In this document: positions 54,534 through 64,000 of the stretch, one piece after another
How the letters are laid out: each line of letters begins with the position of its first letter
Numbering within the stretch: the first letter of the stretch is position 1
From: Apoda limacodes
Taxonomy: Eukaryota > Arthropoda > Insecta > Lepidoptera > Limacodidae
Length of the DNA: 64,000 nucleotides
NCBI GenBank assembly: GCA_946406115.1
Contig: OX291542.1
Coordinates: 27,353,321-27,417,320 of the forward strand
Direction: 5' to 3'
The notes under the pieces: model-generated
The model's input: the letters and a program-made list of their open reading frames with translations, nothing else
Database searches by the model: none
Told to the model about the DNA's origin: nothing
Translations under genes and position numbers: made by a program

Positions 54534-54539
54534 AATAAA
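54534..54539 (+). terminator. Possible polyadenylation signal AATAAA
   Basis: Lies 18 bases past the stop of the possible terminal exon. AATAAA is common by chance in this AT-rich window, so this is weak evidence. Confidence 0.25.
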
Positions 54540-54756
54540 GTAAGTACCCATACATTCTCTTAAATATTTTATAATGGAATGTGAAATTTAATCCTTTAAG
54601 GATTGCAATAAAAAATGAGTGTAAAAGTTAGTATGAGACGAGAAAAAGTAGGTAAATTATGGATAACACCGCGAGTTACTACCTACTCACATACAGAATG
54701 CCTCAAAAGTACTGAATTATATTATAGGAAAAGTTATGACCAATGTTAATACCAAA

Positions 54757-55365
54757 AAAAAATCGGTCAAGTGCGAGTTGGAACCCCTACTACCACCATT
54801 TATGTTATCTATAAACACAAACAACAATATTTTTATATTTGAGTTGATGGAATGAAAGGTTTATTGCGGTAAAAAAAAACTACTTACTACATCTCGTTCA
54901 AACCAATTTTCGCTCGAAGTTTGCATGGTAATGTAATCATATATTTTTTTTAGGTGTATTACTTACTCTTATTTTAGAAGTTACAGCGGGGACACACACA
55001 CATTTTACCACTTTGGAAGTGTCTCTCGCGCTAACTATTCAGTTAAAAAAAATTATATAAGGATCCTCAATATCATTTTCGAAGTCCTATCCATAGACCC
55101 CACACGTATGGCTTTAATGAAAAAAAAAATTTTTGAGTTTCAGTTCTGAGTATGGGAAACCCCAAAAATTTATTGTTTCTTTTTTCTAATTTTGTGTAAA
55201 AATCTTAATGCGGTTCACAGAATACTTAACAAGTTTCAACAGTATAGTTCTTATAGTTTCGGAAAAAAGTGGCTGTGACATACGGACGGACGGACAGACA
55301 TAAAGACATGGCGAATCTATAAGGGTTCCGTTTTTGCCATTTGGCTACGAAACCCTAAAAAGTAC
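54757..55365 (-). mobile_element. GGTTCCGTA-family element, subfamily X
   Basis: Reverse-oriented relative of 27,062-27,515: AAAATCGGTCAAGTGCGAGT at the left, CTACATCTCGTTCAAACCAA and TTTTAGAAGTTACAGCGGGG inside, and GGTTCCGTTTTTGCCATTTG and CGAAACCCTAAAAAGTA at the right. It is about 150 bases longer, with a different middle. Confidence 0.65.
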
Positions 55366-55547
55366 CTCTGCAAAAATATCTTCAAGATATTTGACTCAAC
55401 AAATGTATGCCTTTTGATAGAATGGTTTCAAATTCAAATGACTAAGGTAAAAAATATACTTATTACCACTTTGTCCCGTGTTTTTGTAAAACAATAGGAA
55501 TGTCAAAATAATAAATAACACAAACTGATAAATATCAAAAATATCAA

Positions 55548-55680
55548 CATCATATCAGCCCATTGACGTCCACTGCTGTACATAGGCCTCACCTAACTTT
55601 CTCCACAGCGTGCGACTCTGTGCCGCCTGTAAGCAACTCCCCCCGCTAGCTTTACAAGGTCATCTAGTCCATCTATATTA
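55548..55680 (-). mobile_element. 3' end of an RTE-type LINE
   Basis: Minus strand: GACTAGATGACCTTGTAAAG, ACAGAGTCGCACGCTGTGGA then GAGGCCTATGTACAGCAGTG and GACGTCAATGGGCTGATATG. This is the usual RTE ORF end (WR-LGEAYVQQWTSMG) plus the short tail. Heavily 5' truncated. Confidence 0.65.
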
Positions 55681-55914
55681 AAAATATACCTCTACAAAAA
55701 TATCTTAGTTTTGAAATTCATTAAGATAACTTTTTATTTTATTTACGTCACTTTTTTTTTATTGTTCAGGTTGCACATGATTTTTAACCGACTTCAAAAA
55801 AGGAGGGGATCAAAATTCAGATGTTTGTATTTTTTTTGTATTTTCGGGTATAACTCCATCATAGCCTGGAGAGAATATGTAATTGGTCATTTAAGTTTGG
55901 CATATCTGTAAAGC

Positions 55915-56905
55915 CGTCCAAGTGCCATTCTCGACAGTTGTCTAAAATTGATACTTCCTGTTTAGTTCATATATCGTACAATAGTTTAATCGTACCATTT
56001 GATGAGTCTGTTAAAAATGTAGGTGTGCAAATTGACAAAACTTTTTGCTGGACAGTTGAAATAGCTAATGTCAGTCGTAAAATTGTGGACAATTTAAGAT
56101 CATTAAATAGATTTAAAAATTTTGTTCCCATAAAAACAAAAATAATGTTAATTCAAACACTTTTCATACCCATTTTCGATTATGCTGACGTGTGCTACCT
56201 AGACTTCATCAAAGAACTACTTTTAAAACTTGAGCGCCTACTTAATAATTGTATTAAAATGGCTTTTAATACGCCAACGTAAAAACTACAGAATACTCTC
56301 AGCTTTCTTTTCTATTCTTAGAGAACCTCTTACGCCTAGCTACTTAAAGTCATTTTTCGTTTACATACCCTATAACAGAACTCCTTCGTGCCTCTGGCAG
56401 TCTAACTACATATCCCTTTTAAGCGCTCGGGTTCCCTTTCTAACTCTTTTCAGATTCGGGCTGCACTACTCTGGAATGATCTTCCAGATGACTTCATTAA
56501 ATCTTCAAACCGCTTCATCTTTAAAAAGATACTTTATCAACATTATTTAAGCAAAACTTAATGTAGATAAAATTGTTATTAATCATGGTATCAATTTCAT
56601 GATCTTGAATATATCGTATCTATGTATTTTTATTTTATTTTTTCTTATTTGTCAATGTATGTAGGTATTTATGTGTATCTATATACTCGTATATATATTC
56701 ATATTTATGTCTATGTTGTTATATTTGTTTTTATTTTTGTATGTGTACAAGTATAATTTTAGTTTATATGATTTTCCTTAGGAAATCATTATGATGCACC
56801 CACTTTACTTCTCTGTATTACCTAAAGGTTGGCTCGGAGATAATGCCTGAGGCATTAAGCTCGCCTTTTGTGCAAAACAAAAATGAAATAAATATATAGA
56901 CGGAT
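55915..56905 (+). pseudogene. LINE ORF2 C-terminal fragment with 3' UTR
   Basis: Frames 55,938-56,282 and 56,230-56,550 give VKNVGVQIDKTFCWTVEI, MLIQTLFIPIFDYADVCY, LERLLNNCIKMAFN, then shifted, REPLTPSYLKSFF and a shifted RLWNDLPD-like piece. These are the post-RT domain of CR1/Jockey-type LINEs. The 3' UTR ends AAGCTCGCCTTTTGTGCAAA and then AATGAAATAAATATATAG. The two frames show one frameshift at about 56,280. No catalytic motifs remain. Confidence 0.7.
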
Positions 56906-57067
56906 TTTCTAAATTCATTTTTTATTTAAAAGGTTTATTTTATTTATTATTATTTATTCAGAGGTAGTCCCATATTAATATTGTTGAATTAAAACTTAAA
57001 TTTTTGGTCAAAAGAATAATAATGTTGTTAATTTGGAACTGGTAAAACGCCTTTTATGTATGTATAA

Positions 57068-57222
57068 ATATATTTTTCTTAGTTGATTAAATCCAAATTA
57101 ATATTCCAGATTGAGTTATTAGATACCAAATATTATAATTTTAAGAAATAAGTTTAGTCAGGTATAAAAAAATTAAATTCTATTAGTTTAAAATTCTGCT
57201 CTTTTTTAACTTCTCAATCGAT
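57068..57222 (+). repeat. 155-bp direct repeat, left copy
   Basis: From ATATATTTTTCTTAGTTGAT to TCTCAATCGAT. The second copy at 63,291-63,444 differs by about six changes. No coding content or inverted ends. Confidence 0.8.
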
Positions 57223-57695
57223 GTCAAATATTTAAAACTCAGTTATATATTTTTATGTTAGTTTCTTTATATCCACGCATTTAAGAACATACACATCTAC
57301 CTATATTTTAAAGCATAAAATATAGATTTTAAAAATATTGAGAACTTGTATGAGACAAAAGCATTAATGCCTAACTAAAGTCTAAAATCGGATTTAAGGG
57401 CATTTTGTTTCACCTTAAGTCATATAGGTACCTATCTAAAGTCAACTTTACCAAAATACCTACACAGTGTAATTCTAGCTGAGACAAGAGTGTATGAAAA
57501 ATATGTCTGTAACACAGGCGGAACTAATCTCGCAGTCTATGGTGTAAAGTAACATAAAGATAGGCTTATTTTCCAATTGCCGTACAATTATATATATTTA
57601 CAATTATATGTATTTATAATTTCGCATTTATAATAATAAGTATGGACTTGTAAAATAAAAGCAATTAATCTAGAGTAGCATGTATATTTTTGATA

Positions 57696-58028
57696 TCTAT
57701 ATTAATATTATAAATTCAAAAGTGAGTTTGTTTGTGTTTTTTCCCTTAACATCGCCACAGAGCATCCAGTTCAGGTGAAATATATCACATGGATAGTAGA
57801 AGAGACTGAGAGAGACACAGCTTTTTATCCTGGAAAATTCAAAAGTTTCCGCAGGAGTAACTATTATCACCAATCTACCGATCTACCCAATCTCTCTTAA
57901 GATACAGCTATAACTTGCTATATCAAACTTTTCGACTAACTAAAAATCTGTACTATAATCATGGAATTCCTGTAGAAATCCCACGCCGAGAAAAATTTAG
58001 CGCGGGTGAAGCCGCGGAGAAAAGCTAG
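57696..58028 (+). mobile_element. Complete non-autonomous Helitron, 333 bp
   Basis: Starts TCTATATTAATATTATAAAT after A; ends AGCGCGGGTGAAGCCGCGGA then AAAGCTAG followed by T. Same family as 15,061-15,370. Confidence 0.75.
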
Positions 58029-58291
58029 TAATTTATACAGTTTAATTTTTATTTTTGTCTGGTTTATCATATTTTGAAATATACATTTTTATAATCAACA
58101 TGGTATAAGAGGTGAGGTGAATACCGTACCGCGACCATAGATCGCCTACTTCTTTACTACTTTTCTCAACAACTTGTCGTTAACACGACTCGTGACGCAC
58201 GCCGATCACAAGGCACTAACGGTTACACATGCGTTTTTATCTTTCTTAATATACGTGCCTGTATTAAATACAGTAACAAAAATATGATCAT

Positions 58292-58735
58292 TTATAGGGT
58301 TTCGTACCCAAATAGCGGGACCCTATTACTAAGACTCCGCTGTCCATCCATCGGTCCGCCCGTTTTTTTCTCGTTTTTGCTCGATATTGATAATAGCAAC
58401 AGGTAGACGCTTGGAATATTCACACATTTTTATACGACCAGAAAAAAATATTATATTAGATTTAATGTTGTATATTAAAGTTTACTTAAATCAGTTTTTA
58501 CTTATAATAGTAATTGTTATTTATATTCTGGATATTATAGTTATTAAAATGAATAAATAGAATATTCAGCTAAATATTCACTTTTAAAATGAATAATCAA
58601 ATTAAAATAAAAAAAATATTTTAGGGGGGCATCCCATACAACAAATGTGATTTTTTTGCCGTTTTTATAGATAATGGTAGAGGGGTTCTCTACCATTATT
58701 GTGCGCGAGTCCGACTTGCAGTTGGCCGATTTTTT
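58292..58735 (-). mobile_element. GGTTCCGTA-family element, subfamily Y, reverse
   Basis: Starts TAGGGTTTCGTACCCAAATA, has GAGTCCGCTGTCC inverted as CTAAGACTCCGCTGTCCATC, GGCAACAGGTAGACGC-type interior (AACAGGTAGACGCTTGGAAT), and ends GTGCGCGAGTCCGACTTGCA then GTTGGCCGATTTTTTT. Together with 36,412 and 46,168 this gives three Y copies. Confidence 0.65.
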
Positions 58736-59230
58736 TACACTTCAATATCAGAATGAAGCACGGCGCGAGACAAAACAAACTGTACTTAAAGAATGTGAGA
58801 GGTAAAAAGACTATAATATACGTCTACAATCGTTATATTTTTAGGCTCCTAGCAATATATATATATATATAGATATATAGGTAGGCTGGAAGAAATTGCA
58901 TCATGCGATAAGTCCGCCTTAGTGCGTGCCTTATAAGTTGAACTTACGTCATATAGTTTTATTAAATTTACTGTTAAAATCAAATAAATAAATCGATACT
59001 AATATATAAAGCTGAAATGTTTGTTTTTTTGAACGCGCTAATCTCAGGAACTACTGGTCGGATTCAAAAAAAATCTTTCAGTGTTGGATAGCCCATTTAT
59101 CAAGAAAGGCTATAGGCTATATATCATCACGCTTACACAAATAAGAGCGGAGCACTAATGAAAAATATTTCAAAGTCGGGGTTTTTTAACCTTTTGAGAG
59201 CTTCCGCTGCGTGCGCTGCGTAAACGGTTA

Positions 59231-59836
59231 AAGTTTTTTTTTTTTTTTTATACCACTAAGGTGGCAAACAAGTCTACGGTCCGCCTGATGGTAAGCGGTC
59301 ACCGTAGCCTATGGACGCTTGCAACACCAGGCATCACTCGCGCGTTGCCGACCCTTCCGAAATCTAATAACTTCTTTTTTGAAGAACCTCATACTGTAGT
59401 CCTTAGAGAAAACCTTGGCAGGGAGCTCATTCCACAACCCAAGGGTTCGCGGGAGGAAGTTTATCTGAAACCGCACTGTACGCGACCATTTTGGTTCCAA
59501 AGTGTGAGAATGAATTCCCTGTCGATGGCGAGCAGTGCGATGGTAGAAAGTAGCCGTGGGCATCATTTCGAACAATTCCTCAGGACACAATCCATTGTAC
59601 AAGCGGTAGAACACACACAGGGAGGCAAAGTCTCTCCTCAGGCTTAAGGGCTCGATACCGCAAGTGAGTTTGGGATCGTCGACAATTCTCACAGCCCGTC
59701 GTTGAACCGAGTCAAAAGGGCCAAGCTGGTATCCGGGTGCACCCGCCCAGAGATGGCAGCAGTACTCCATATGGGGCCGGACTTACGACTTGTAAAGTAG
59801 CAACCTTTGCCCCGACGTAAAGTACTGCTTCGCTCG
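59231..59836 (-). mobile_element. 5'-truncated Jockey/CR1-group LINE, recent copy
   Basis: Poly-T (59,234-59,249) then ATACCACTAAGGTGGCAAAC and on to CGAGC at 59,836, matching 62,465-63,056 of the intact LINE in reverse. The minus frame 59,309-59,770 (HLWAGAPGYQLGPFDSVQRR...) is uninterrupted for 153 codons, though it ends a few residues differently. High similarity suggests recent insertion from the same lineage. No clear target duplication found. Confidence 0.85.
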
Positions 59837-60214
59837 AAAAAATTATGTATAACAGAATTGTTTCCCTATAAAAGTTCAAAAAAAAGTCCGCGACAGCATA
59901 TGTATATATTTTAAGGTTGGATCACTATAACCTTTTTTATGCTAACCATATTTGTTCTAAAATAATGCATTATTTGTGAAGGTGTTTTTATAAACATGAT
60001 ATGAATCTTCATCCAAATAAATACGTTAATCATTACAAGCTTTAATTTAAAACAAAATTGCCCTGTTCATTATTCGATTTCAATGAATATCTTAGGAGAT
60101 ATTGCAGTTTTAAAATAACGTGGCAGTAAAATAATTATCAAGTATTGCGCGGGCATTTATGACGTGCCGGCGGGCAGTCATGAGGGTTCAGTCAGTCATT
60201 TTACCTTCTGTGTT
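59837..60214. other. Intergenic DNA between the two LINE copies
   Basis: Mixed-composition DNA without a coding frame; nothing recognised. Confidence 0.5.
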
Positions 60215-60296
60215 TTTTTTATGAATAAGGAGTTGCCGTAAGAACCCTATGCCGATAACCAAATTTAGGGCGGGCGAAGCCGCTGGCAAAAGCTAG
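60215..60296 (+). mobile_element. Helitron 3' end, partial
   Basis: TAGGGCGGGCGAAGCCGCTG then GCAAAAGCTAG followed by T; 5' part not found. Confidence 0.6.
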
Positions 60297-60348
60297 TAAA
60301 TAATATAACGCATACTTCTTAGTTTGATTTACATACATATAAAATCGA

Positions 60349-63067
60349 TATTGTGGGCGCGTAGATCATGGGGGCCACACTCGTATCTATGCGTGCCTAT
60401 ACAGGTCTCATAGCGGTGACACGGACGTAACTCGACTCTTCACGCACCTGAGTTTGACGACTGACAAAGTTCTAGAGCAATATCCTACAGCAGAAGTAGT
60501 TATTTTGGGAGACTTTAACGCCCACCATCGTGAGTGGCTCAGTTCTCGAACCAATAACTATGCAGGGATATCTGCTCATGAATTTGCTCTGACCTATGGA
60601 TTCTCTCAGCTGGTACTTTCTCCAACGAGAATACCAGATATAGAGGACCATACAAGCTCCTTACTGGACCTTCTGCTGACTACACGTCCGGATGGATACT
60701 CCGTCTCAGTGGATGCGCCTCTTGGCTCCTCGGACCACTGTCTCATCCGGACTCGATTGTCATGCACACAACCCGATCCTTCTGGGCCAACTAATTGGCG
60801 TCGTGTGTGGCATTATAAGTCGGCAGACTGGGATGGATTGCGAGAATTTTATGCATCGTACCCGTGGAGGCAGATCTGCTATAGCTCAGAAAATCCTGAC
60901 GTCTGCGCAGCCGCAGTCACTGAGACAATCCTCGCTGGTATGGAATGTTTCATTCCTAACCTGCGAGTAGCTGCCGGCGTCAAAAAACGACCGTGGTTTA
61001 ATAGGCCTTGCAGAGAAGCTAAAATTCTTAAGCAAACTGCGTATGAGGCTTGGACCACGGCTCGTAATAATAAGGATCCGAATATTTCTGAGTTAAAACG
61101 CAAATTAAATGCTGCCTCGAGGTTCAGTAAGAAAGCAACTGCCAGAGCAAAATTCCAATTCATCGGCAAAATAGGTGGGCGACTTGCGAGCTATCCTTCT
61201 GGGAGTCGTGCTTTCTGGTCGCTTGCTAAAGCTGCCGAGGGGAACTTCTGCCAGTCGTCATTACCACCACTGCGAAAGACCGATGGTGACTTGGCCCACA
61301 GTGCAAAAGAGAAAGCCGATCTATTGGGCAGTCTCTTTGCCTCTAACTCGAATGTGAACGACGAAGGCGCTGTACCACCTACTTTACCGTGGTGCGGTAA
61401 GACCATGCCGGAAATCACTATAACACAGCGCGAGGTCCGGCGGGCGTTGCTTTCCCTAGACGTTCATAAGTCGAGTGGGCCAGACGGCATACCAGCAGTG
61501 GTGCTTAAGCAGTGTGCTCCTGAGTTATGTCCTGTACTCACGCGCCTCTTCACGCTTTCCTACCACACTAGGCAATTTCCGTCTTCATGGAAGACTGCAA
61601 ATGTGCACCCGGTGCCCAAAAAGGGCGATAGATCAGATCCATTGAATTACAGGCCTATCGCTATAACCTCTCTCCTCTCCAAGGTGATGGAGCGTGTGAT
61701 CAACACACAGCTTTTGAGATACCTAGAAAAACACGACCTGATCAGTGACCGTCAATATGGCTTTCGCCACGGTCGCTCAACTGGTGACCTTCTAGTGTAT
61801 CTCACACACCGATGGGCACTAGCCATTGAGAGTCAGGGGGAGGCATTGGCATGTAGCCTAGACATAGCGAAGGCGTTCGATCGGGTCTGGCACCGGGGTC
61901 TTCTATCGAAGTTGCCTTCTTACGGAGTGCCCGAGGGTTTGTGCAAATGGGTGGCTAGCTTTTTGTCCGGCAGAAGCATACGAGCCGTAGTTGACGGTAG
62001 TTGCTCTGATAGCATGGACATTAATGCTGGTGTCCCGCAAGGCTCTGTGCTGTCTCCTACGCTGTTTCTACTGCACATCAATGATATGTTGGACATCAAC
62101 AACATACATTGCTATGCAGATGACAGTACTGGAGACGCTTATTACACGGGCCGTGCAAGCATCCCACGTTCCGTTGTGGAGGAAAAGCGTGAAGAACTTG
62201 TGTCTCAAATCGAGATCGGTCTGTCCAAGGTCTCTGACTGGGGGCGGGAAAACTTGGTCCGATTCAACCCTTCAAAGACACAAGTCTGCGCGTTCACCGC
62301 TAAGAAAACCCCATTCACTGTAGTCCCACAATTCCAGAACACTCCCCTCTCCATCTCCAAGAGCATTGGGATCCTTGGCGTTGACATCTCCAGCGATGTT
62401 CAGTTCCGAGATCATTTGCTAGGCAAGGTAAAGCTGGCGTCCAAAAAACTTGGTGTACTCAACAGAGCGAAGCAGTACTTCACGTCGGGGCAAAGGTTGC
62501 TACTTTACAAGTCGCAAGTCCGGCCCCATATGGAGTACTGCTGCCATCTCTGGGCGGGTGCACCCGGATACCAGCTTGGCCCTTTTGACTCGGTTCAACG
62601 ACGGGCTGTGAGAATTGTCGACGATCCCAAACTCACTTGCGGTATCGAACCCTTAAGTCTGAGGAGAGACTTTGCCTCCCTGTGTGTGTTCTACCGCTTG
62701 TACAATGGATTGTGTTCTGAGGAATTGTTCGAAATGATGCCCACGGCTACTTTCTACCATCGCACCGCTCGCCATCGACAGGGAATTCATTCTCACACTT
62801 TGGAACCAAAATGGTCGCGAACAGTGCGGTTTCAGAGAAACTTCCTCCCGCGAACCCTTGGGTTGTGGAATGAGCTCCCTGCCAAGGTTTTCTCTAAGGA
62901 CTACAGTATGGGGTTCTTCAAAAAAGAAGTTATTAGATTGCTGAAGGGTCGGCAACGCGCGAGTGATGCCCCTGGTGTTGCAAGCGTCCATAGGCTACGG
63001 TGACCGCTTACCATCAGGCGGACCGTAGGCTTGTTTGCCACCTTAGTGGTATAAAAAAAAAAAAAAA
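60349..63067 (+). mobile_element. 5'-truncated Jockey/CR1-group non-LTR retrotransposon
   Basis: About 2.7 kb: the ORF2 from mid-endonuclease to its end, a short 3' UTR (CACCTTAGTGGTATAAA) and poly-A at 63,053-63,071. AAAATCGA occurs just before (60,341-60,348) and directly after the element (63,068-63,075), a likely target-site duplication, though A runs blur the edge. ORF1 and the first endonuclease part are missing, as usual for reverse-transcription stops. Little decay indicates a young insertion. Confidence 0.85.
60454..63003 (+). CDS. LINE ORF2: endonuclease (C-terminal part) and reverse transcriptase
   Basis: 849 codons without interruption; the frame is open back to 60,343 (ending TRIYACLYRSHSGD before it), so TTG at 60,454 is not a real start and the protein is a truncated relic by position. 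Endonuclease motifs: LGDFNAHH (residues 18-25) and SSDHCLIRT (92-100). Reverse transcriptase: LNYRPIAITSLLSKVMERVI (about 396-415), SLDIAKAFDRVWHRGL (about 468-483), GVPQGSVLSPTLF (526-538) and YADDST (554-559), all with intact key residues. The C-terminal LINE domain with WNELPAKVF follows. Without its 5' promoter it is probably not mobile, but the enzyme part looks intact. Confidence 0.9.
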   Translation: MTTDKVLEQYPTAEVVILGDFNAHHREWLSSRTNNYAGISAHEFALTYGFSQLVLSPTRIPDIEDHTSSLLDLLLTTRPDGYSVSVDAPLGSSDHCLIRTRLSCTQPDPSGPTNWRRVWHYKSADWDGLREFYASYPWRQICYSSENPDVCAAAVTETILAGMECFIPNLRVAAGVKKRPWFNRPCREAKILKQTAYEAWTTARNNKDPNISELKRKLNAASRFSKKATARAKFQFIGKIGGRLASYPSGSRAFWSLAKAAEGNFCQSSLPPLRKTDGDLAHSAKEKADLLGSLFASNSNVNDEGAVPPTLPWCGKTMPEITITQREVRRALLSLDVHKSSGPDGIPAVVLKQCAPELCPVLTRLFTLSYHTRQFPSSWKTANVHPVPKKGDRSDPLNYRPIAITSLLSKVMERVINTQLLRYLEKHDLISDRQYGFRHGRSTGDLLVYLTHRWALAIESQGEALACSLDIAKAFDRVWHRGLLSKLPSYGVPEGLCKWVASFLSGRSIRAVVDGSCSDSMDINAGVPQGSVLSPTLFLLHINDMLDINNIHCYADDSTGDAYYTGRASIPRSVVEEKREELVSQIEIGLSKVSDWGRENLVRFNPSKTQVCAFTAKKTPFTVVPQFQNTPLSISKSIGILGVDISSDVQFRDHLLGKVKLASKKLGVLNRAKQYFTSGQRLLLYKSQVRPHMEYCCHLWAGAPGYQLGPFDSVQRRAVRIVDDPKLTCGIEPLSLRRDFASLCVFYRLYNGLCSEELFEMMPTATFYHRTARHRQGIHSHTLEPKWSRTVRFQRNFLPRTLGLWNELPAKVFSKDYSMGFFKKEVIRLLKGRQRASDAPGVASVHRLR

Positions 63068-64000
63068 AAAATCGAAAATTGTTCGCTCACTACGATTTAA
63101 AGGAAATGTCACCGCAATTTAATATCTGGCAAAGTAATACCACTGAGCTATCCTTACAAATCCCCGATTTCGCGATCTAGTTGACATAATCCTTTTTGTG
63201 ATTCACCAATTTATATCAGCTAAAGTGTTTGTAATCCTTTTTTTGATGAAATTCTTTGAGTTTATTAAAATATTTTTTTTTTCCAAATTTATATATTTTT
63301 CTTAGTTGATTAAATCCAAATTAATATTCCAGAATGAGTTATTAGATACCAAATATTATAATTTTAAGAAATAAGTATAGTCAGCTATAAAAAATTAAAT
63401 TCTATTAGTTTAAAATTCTGCTCTTTTTGAACTTTTCAATCGATATAACTATGGTTCTGTTTTCAGATAGCCAAGACAAAATAAACGCTGTGTAACATCT
63501 TTCAGCTTATTTTACTTAATTTTAAGAATACATATTCTTTGTTGATACTATTTGAGAACAACGATTTTTTCAAAGCTTAAATCATCGTCATTATACATTT
63601 TCACTAAACACAAGTAGGTAGGTACACCAAGTTCTAATCGGCAAAGTGGTTACGTAATGCACACAGACTCAAGAATATAGCCAAATAAAGAAGAGAGTCG
63701 CGTTTTTAGAGTCGGTTAAAATAATTACAAAAAAATAATGACCATTACTGATTTGCATAAAGTATATTTAGGTCAAAAATTAAGGCAAAAAGCTTAATTT
63801 GTTACCTAATGCAAACGATGTACGTACTCATAAACATACTTACGCGATGTACGTACAAATAATTCTATGTGTGTATTTGTAATTCTATGTGTGTAGATAC
63901 CATGCTAGTAATTTATACAAAAAAAAAATCGATAAATTTTCTTTTATATATTGGAATTACCGTTTTTAGTATGTTTATAACTTGTTTTCTAGTATGTCTG
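63068..64000. other. AT-rich flank after the LINE
   Basis: Contains the right copy of the 155-bp direct repeat (63,291-63,444), and GCGATGTACGTACAAATAAT with TTCTATGTGTGTA duplicated near 63,866-63,895. No gene seen. Confidence 0.5.
63291..63444 (+). repeat. 155-bp direct repeat, right copy
   Basis: About 96% identical by eye to 57,068-57,222, in the same orientation, 6.2 kb away. Confidence 0.8.

Noticed and set aside
59261..59647. 128-codon plus frame at the reversed LINE copy
   Set aside because: Antisense shadow of the LINE C-terminal frame (minus 59,309-59,770).
60879..61418. Minus-strand and alternative-frame ORFs inside the LINE
   Set aside because: Shadows of the 849-codon reverse transcriptase frame on the plus strand.
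57068..63444. Direct repeats as long terminal repeats of an LTR retrotransposon
   Set aside because: There is no TG...CA boundary, primer-binding site, gag/pol or polypurine tract; the intervening 6 kb holds a Helitron and non-LTR copies.

Overview
This window is nuclear DNA from an insect, almost certainly a moth or butterfly. Three things point that way: strong AT bias with long introns, a neuronal immunoglobulin-superfamily gene, and a transposon set typical of Lepidoptera (Helitron remnants ending in CTAG, Jockey/CR1-group and RTE-type LINE pieces, tRNA-derived SINEs, and a dispersed repeat whose ends carry AGGGTTCCGTA). There is no sign of bacterial, viral or organellar sequence. Coordinates and domain calls come from reading the sequence; no database search was possible.

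Region 1 (1-12,725) holds the 3' half of one plus-strand gene of the Sidestep (Side) cell-adhesion family. Ten exons join in frame, each with an AG acceptor and (except the last) a GT donor. They give a 562-residue C-terminal part: two Ig domains, one fibronectin-III-like domain, a transmembrane helix and a cytoplasmic tail ending in ESCV. The exons for the signal peptide and first Ig domains lie upstream of the window. The introns carry repeats: a GGTTCCGTA-family element, Helitron ends, a SINE, an RTE LINE relic and a MITE with TTAA at both ends.

Region 2 (12,726-60,340) is a gene-poor repeat graveyard. It holds 5'- or 3'-truncated Jockey-type copies; a pogo-like element containing a dead mariner transposase; a broken Crypton-type tyrosine-recombinase gene; decayed LINEs of at least two further lineages; a 79-bp-arm foldback element; several SINE families; Helitrons; small tandem repeats; and several pairs of matching repeats I cannot name. 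The one hint of a host gene is a possible small secreted-peptide gene: a TATA box and signal-peptide exon near 48.2 kb, and a phase-compatible terminal exon with an AATAAA near 54.5 kb.

Region 3 (60,341-63,075) is the youngest-looking insertion, a 5'-truncated Jockey/CR1-group LINE. Its 849-codon ORF has all the reverse transcriptase motifs I can check, a poly-A tail and a candidate 8-bp target-site duplication. A related 600-bp copy lies about 2.6 kb away in opposite orientation. A 155-bp direct repeat brackets this area (57,068 and 63,291).

The window therefore shows one conserved neural guidance gene and a dense, nested record of transposon activity. I do not see a new multi-gene system. 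The best candidates for something undescribed are the small split gene at 48-54 kb, the modified Crypton relic, the nested pogo/mariner element and the compound GGTTCCGTA-family structure.
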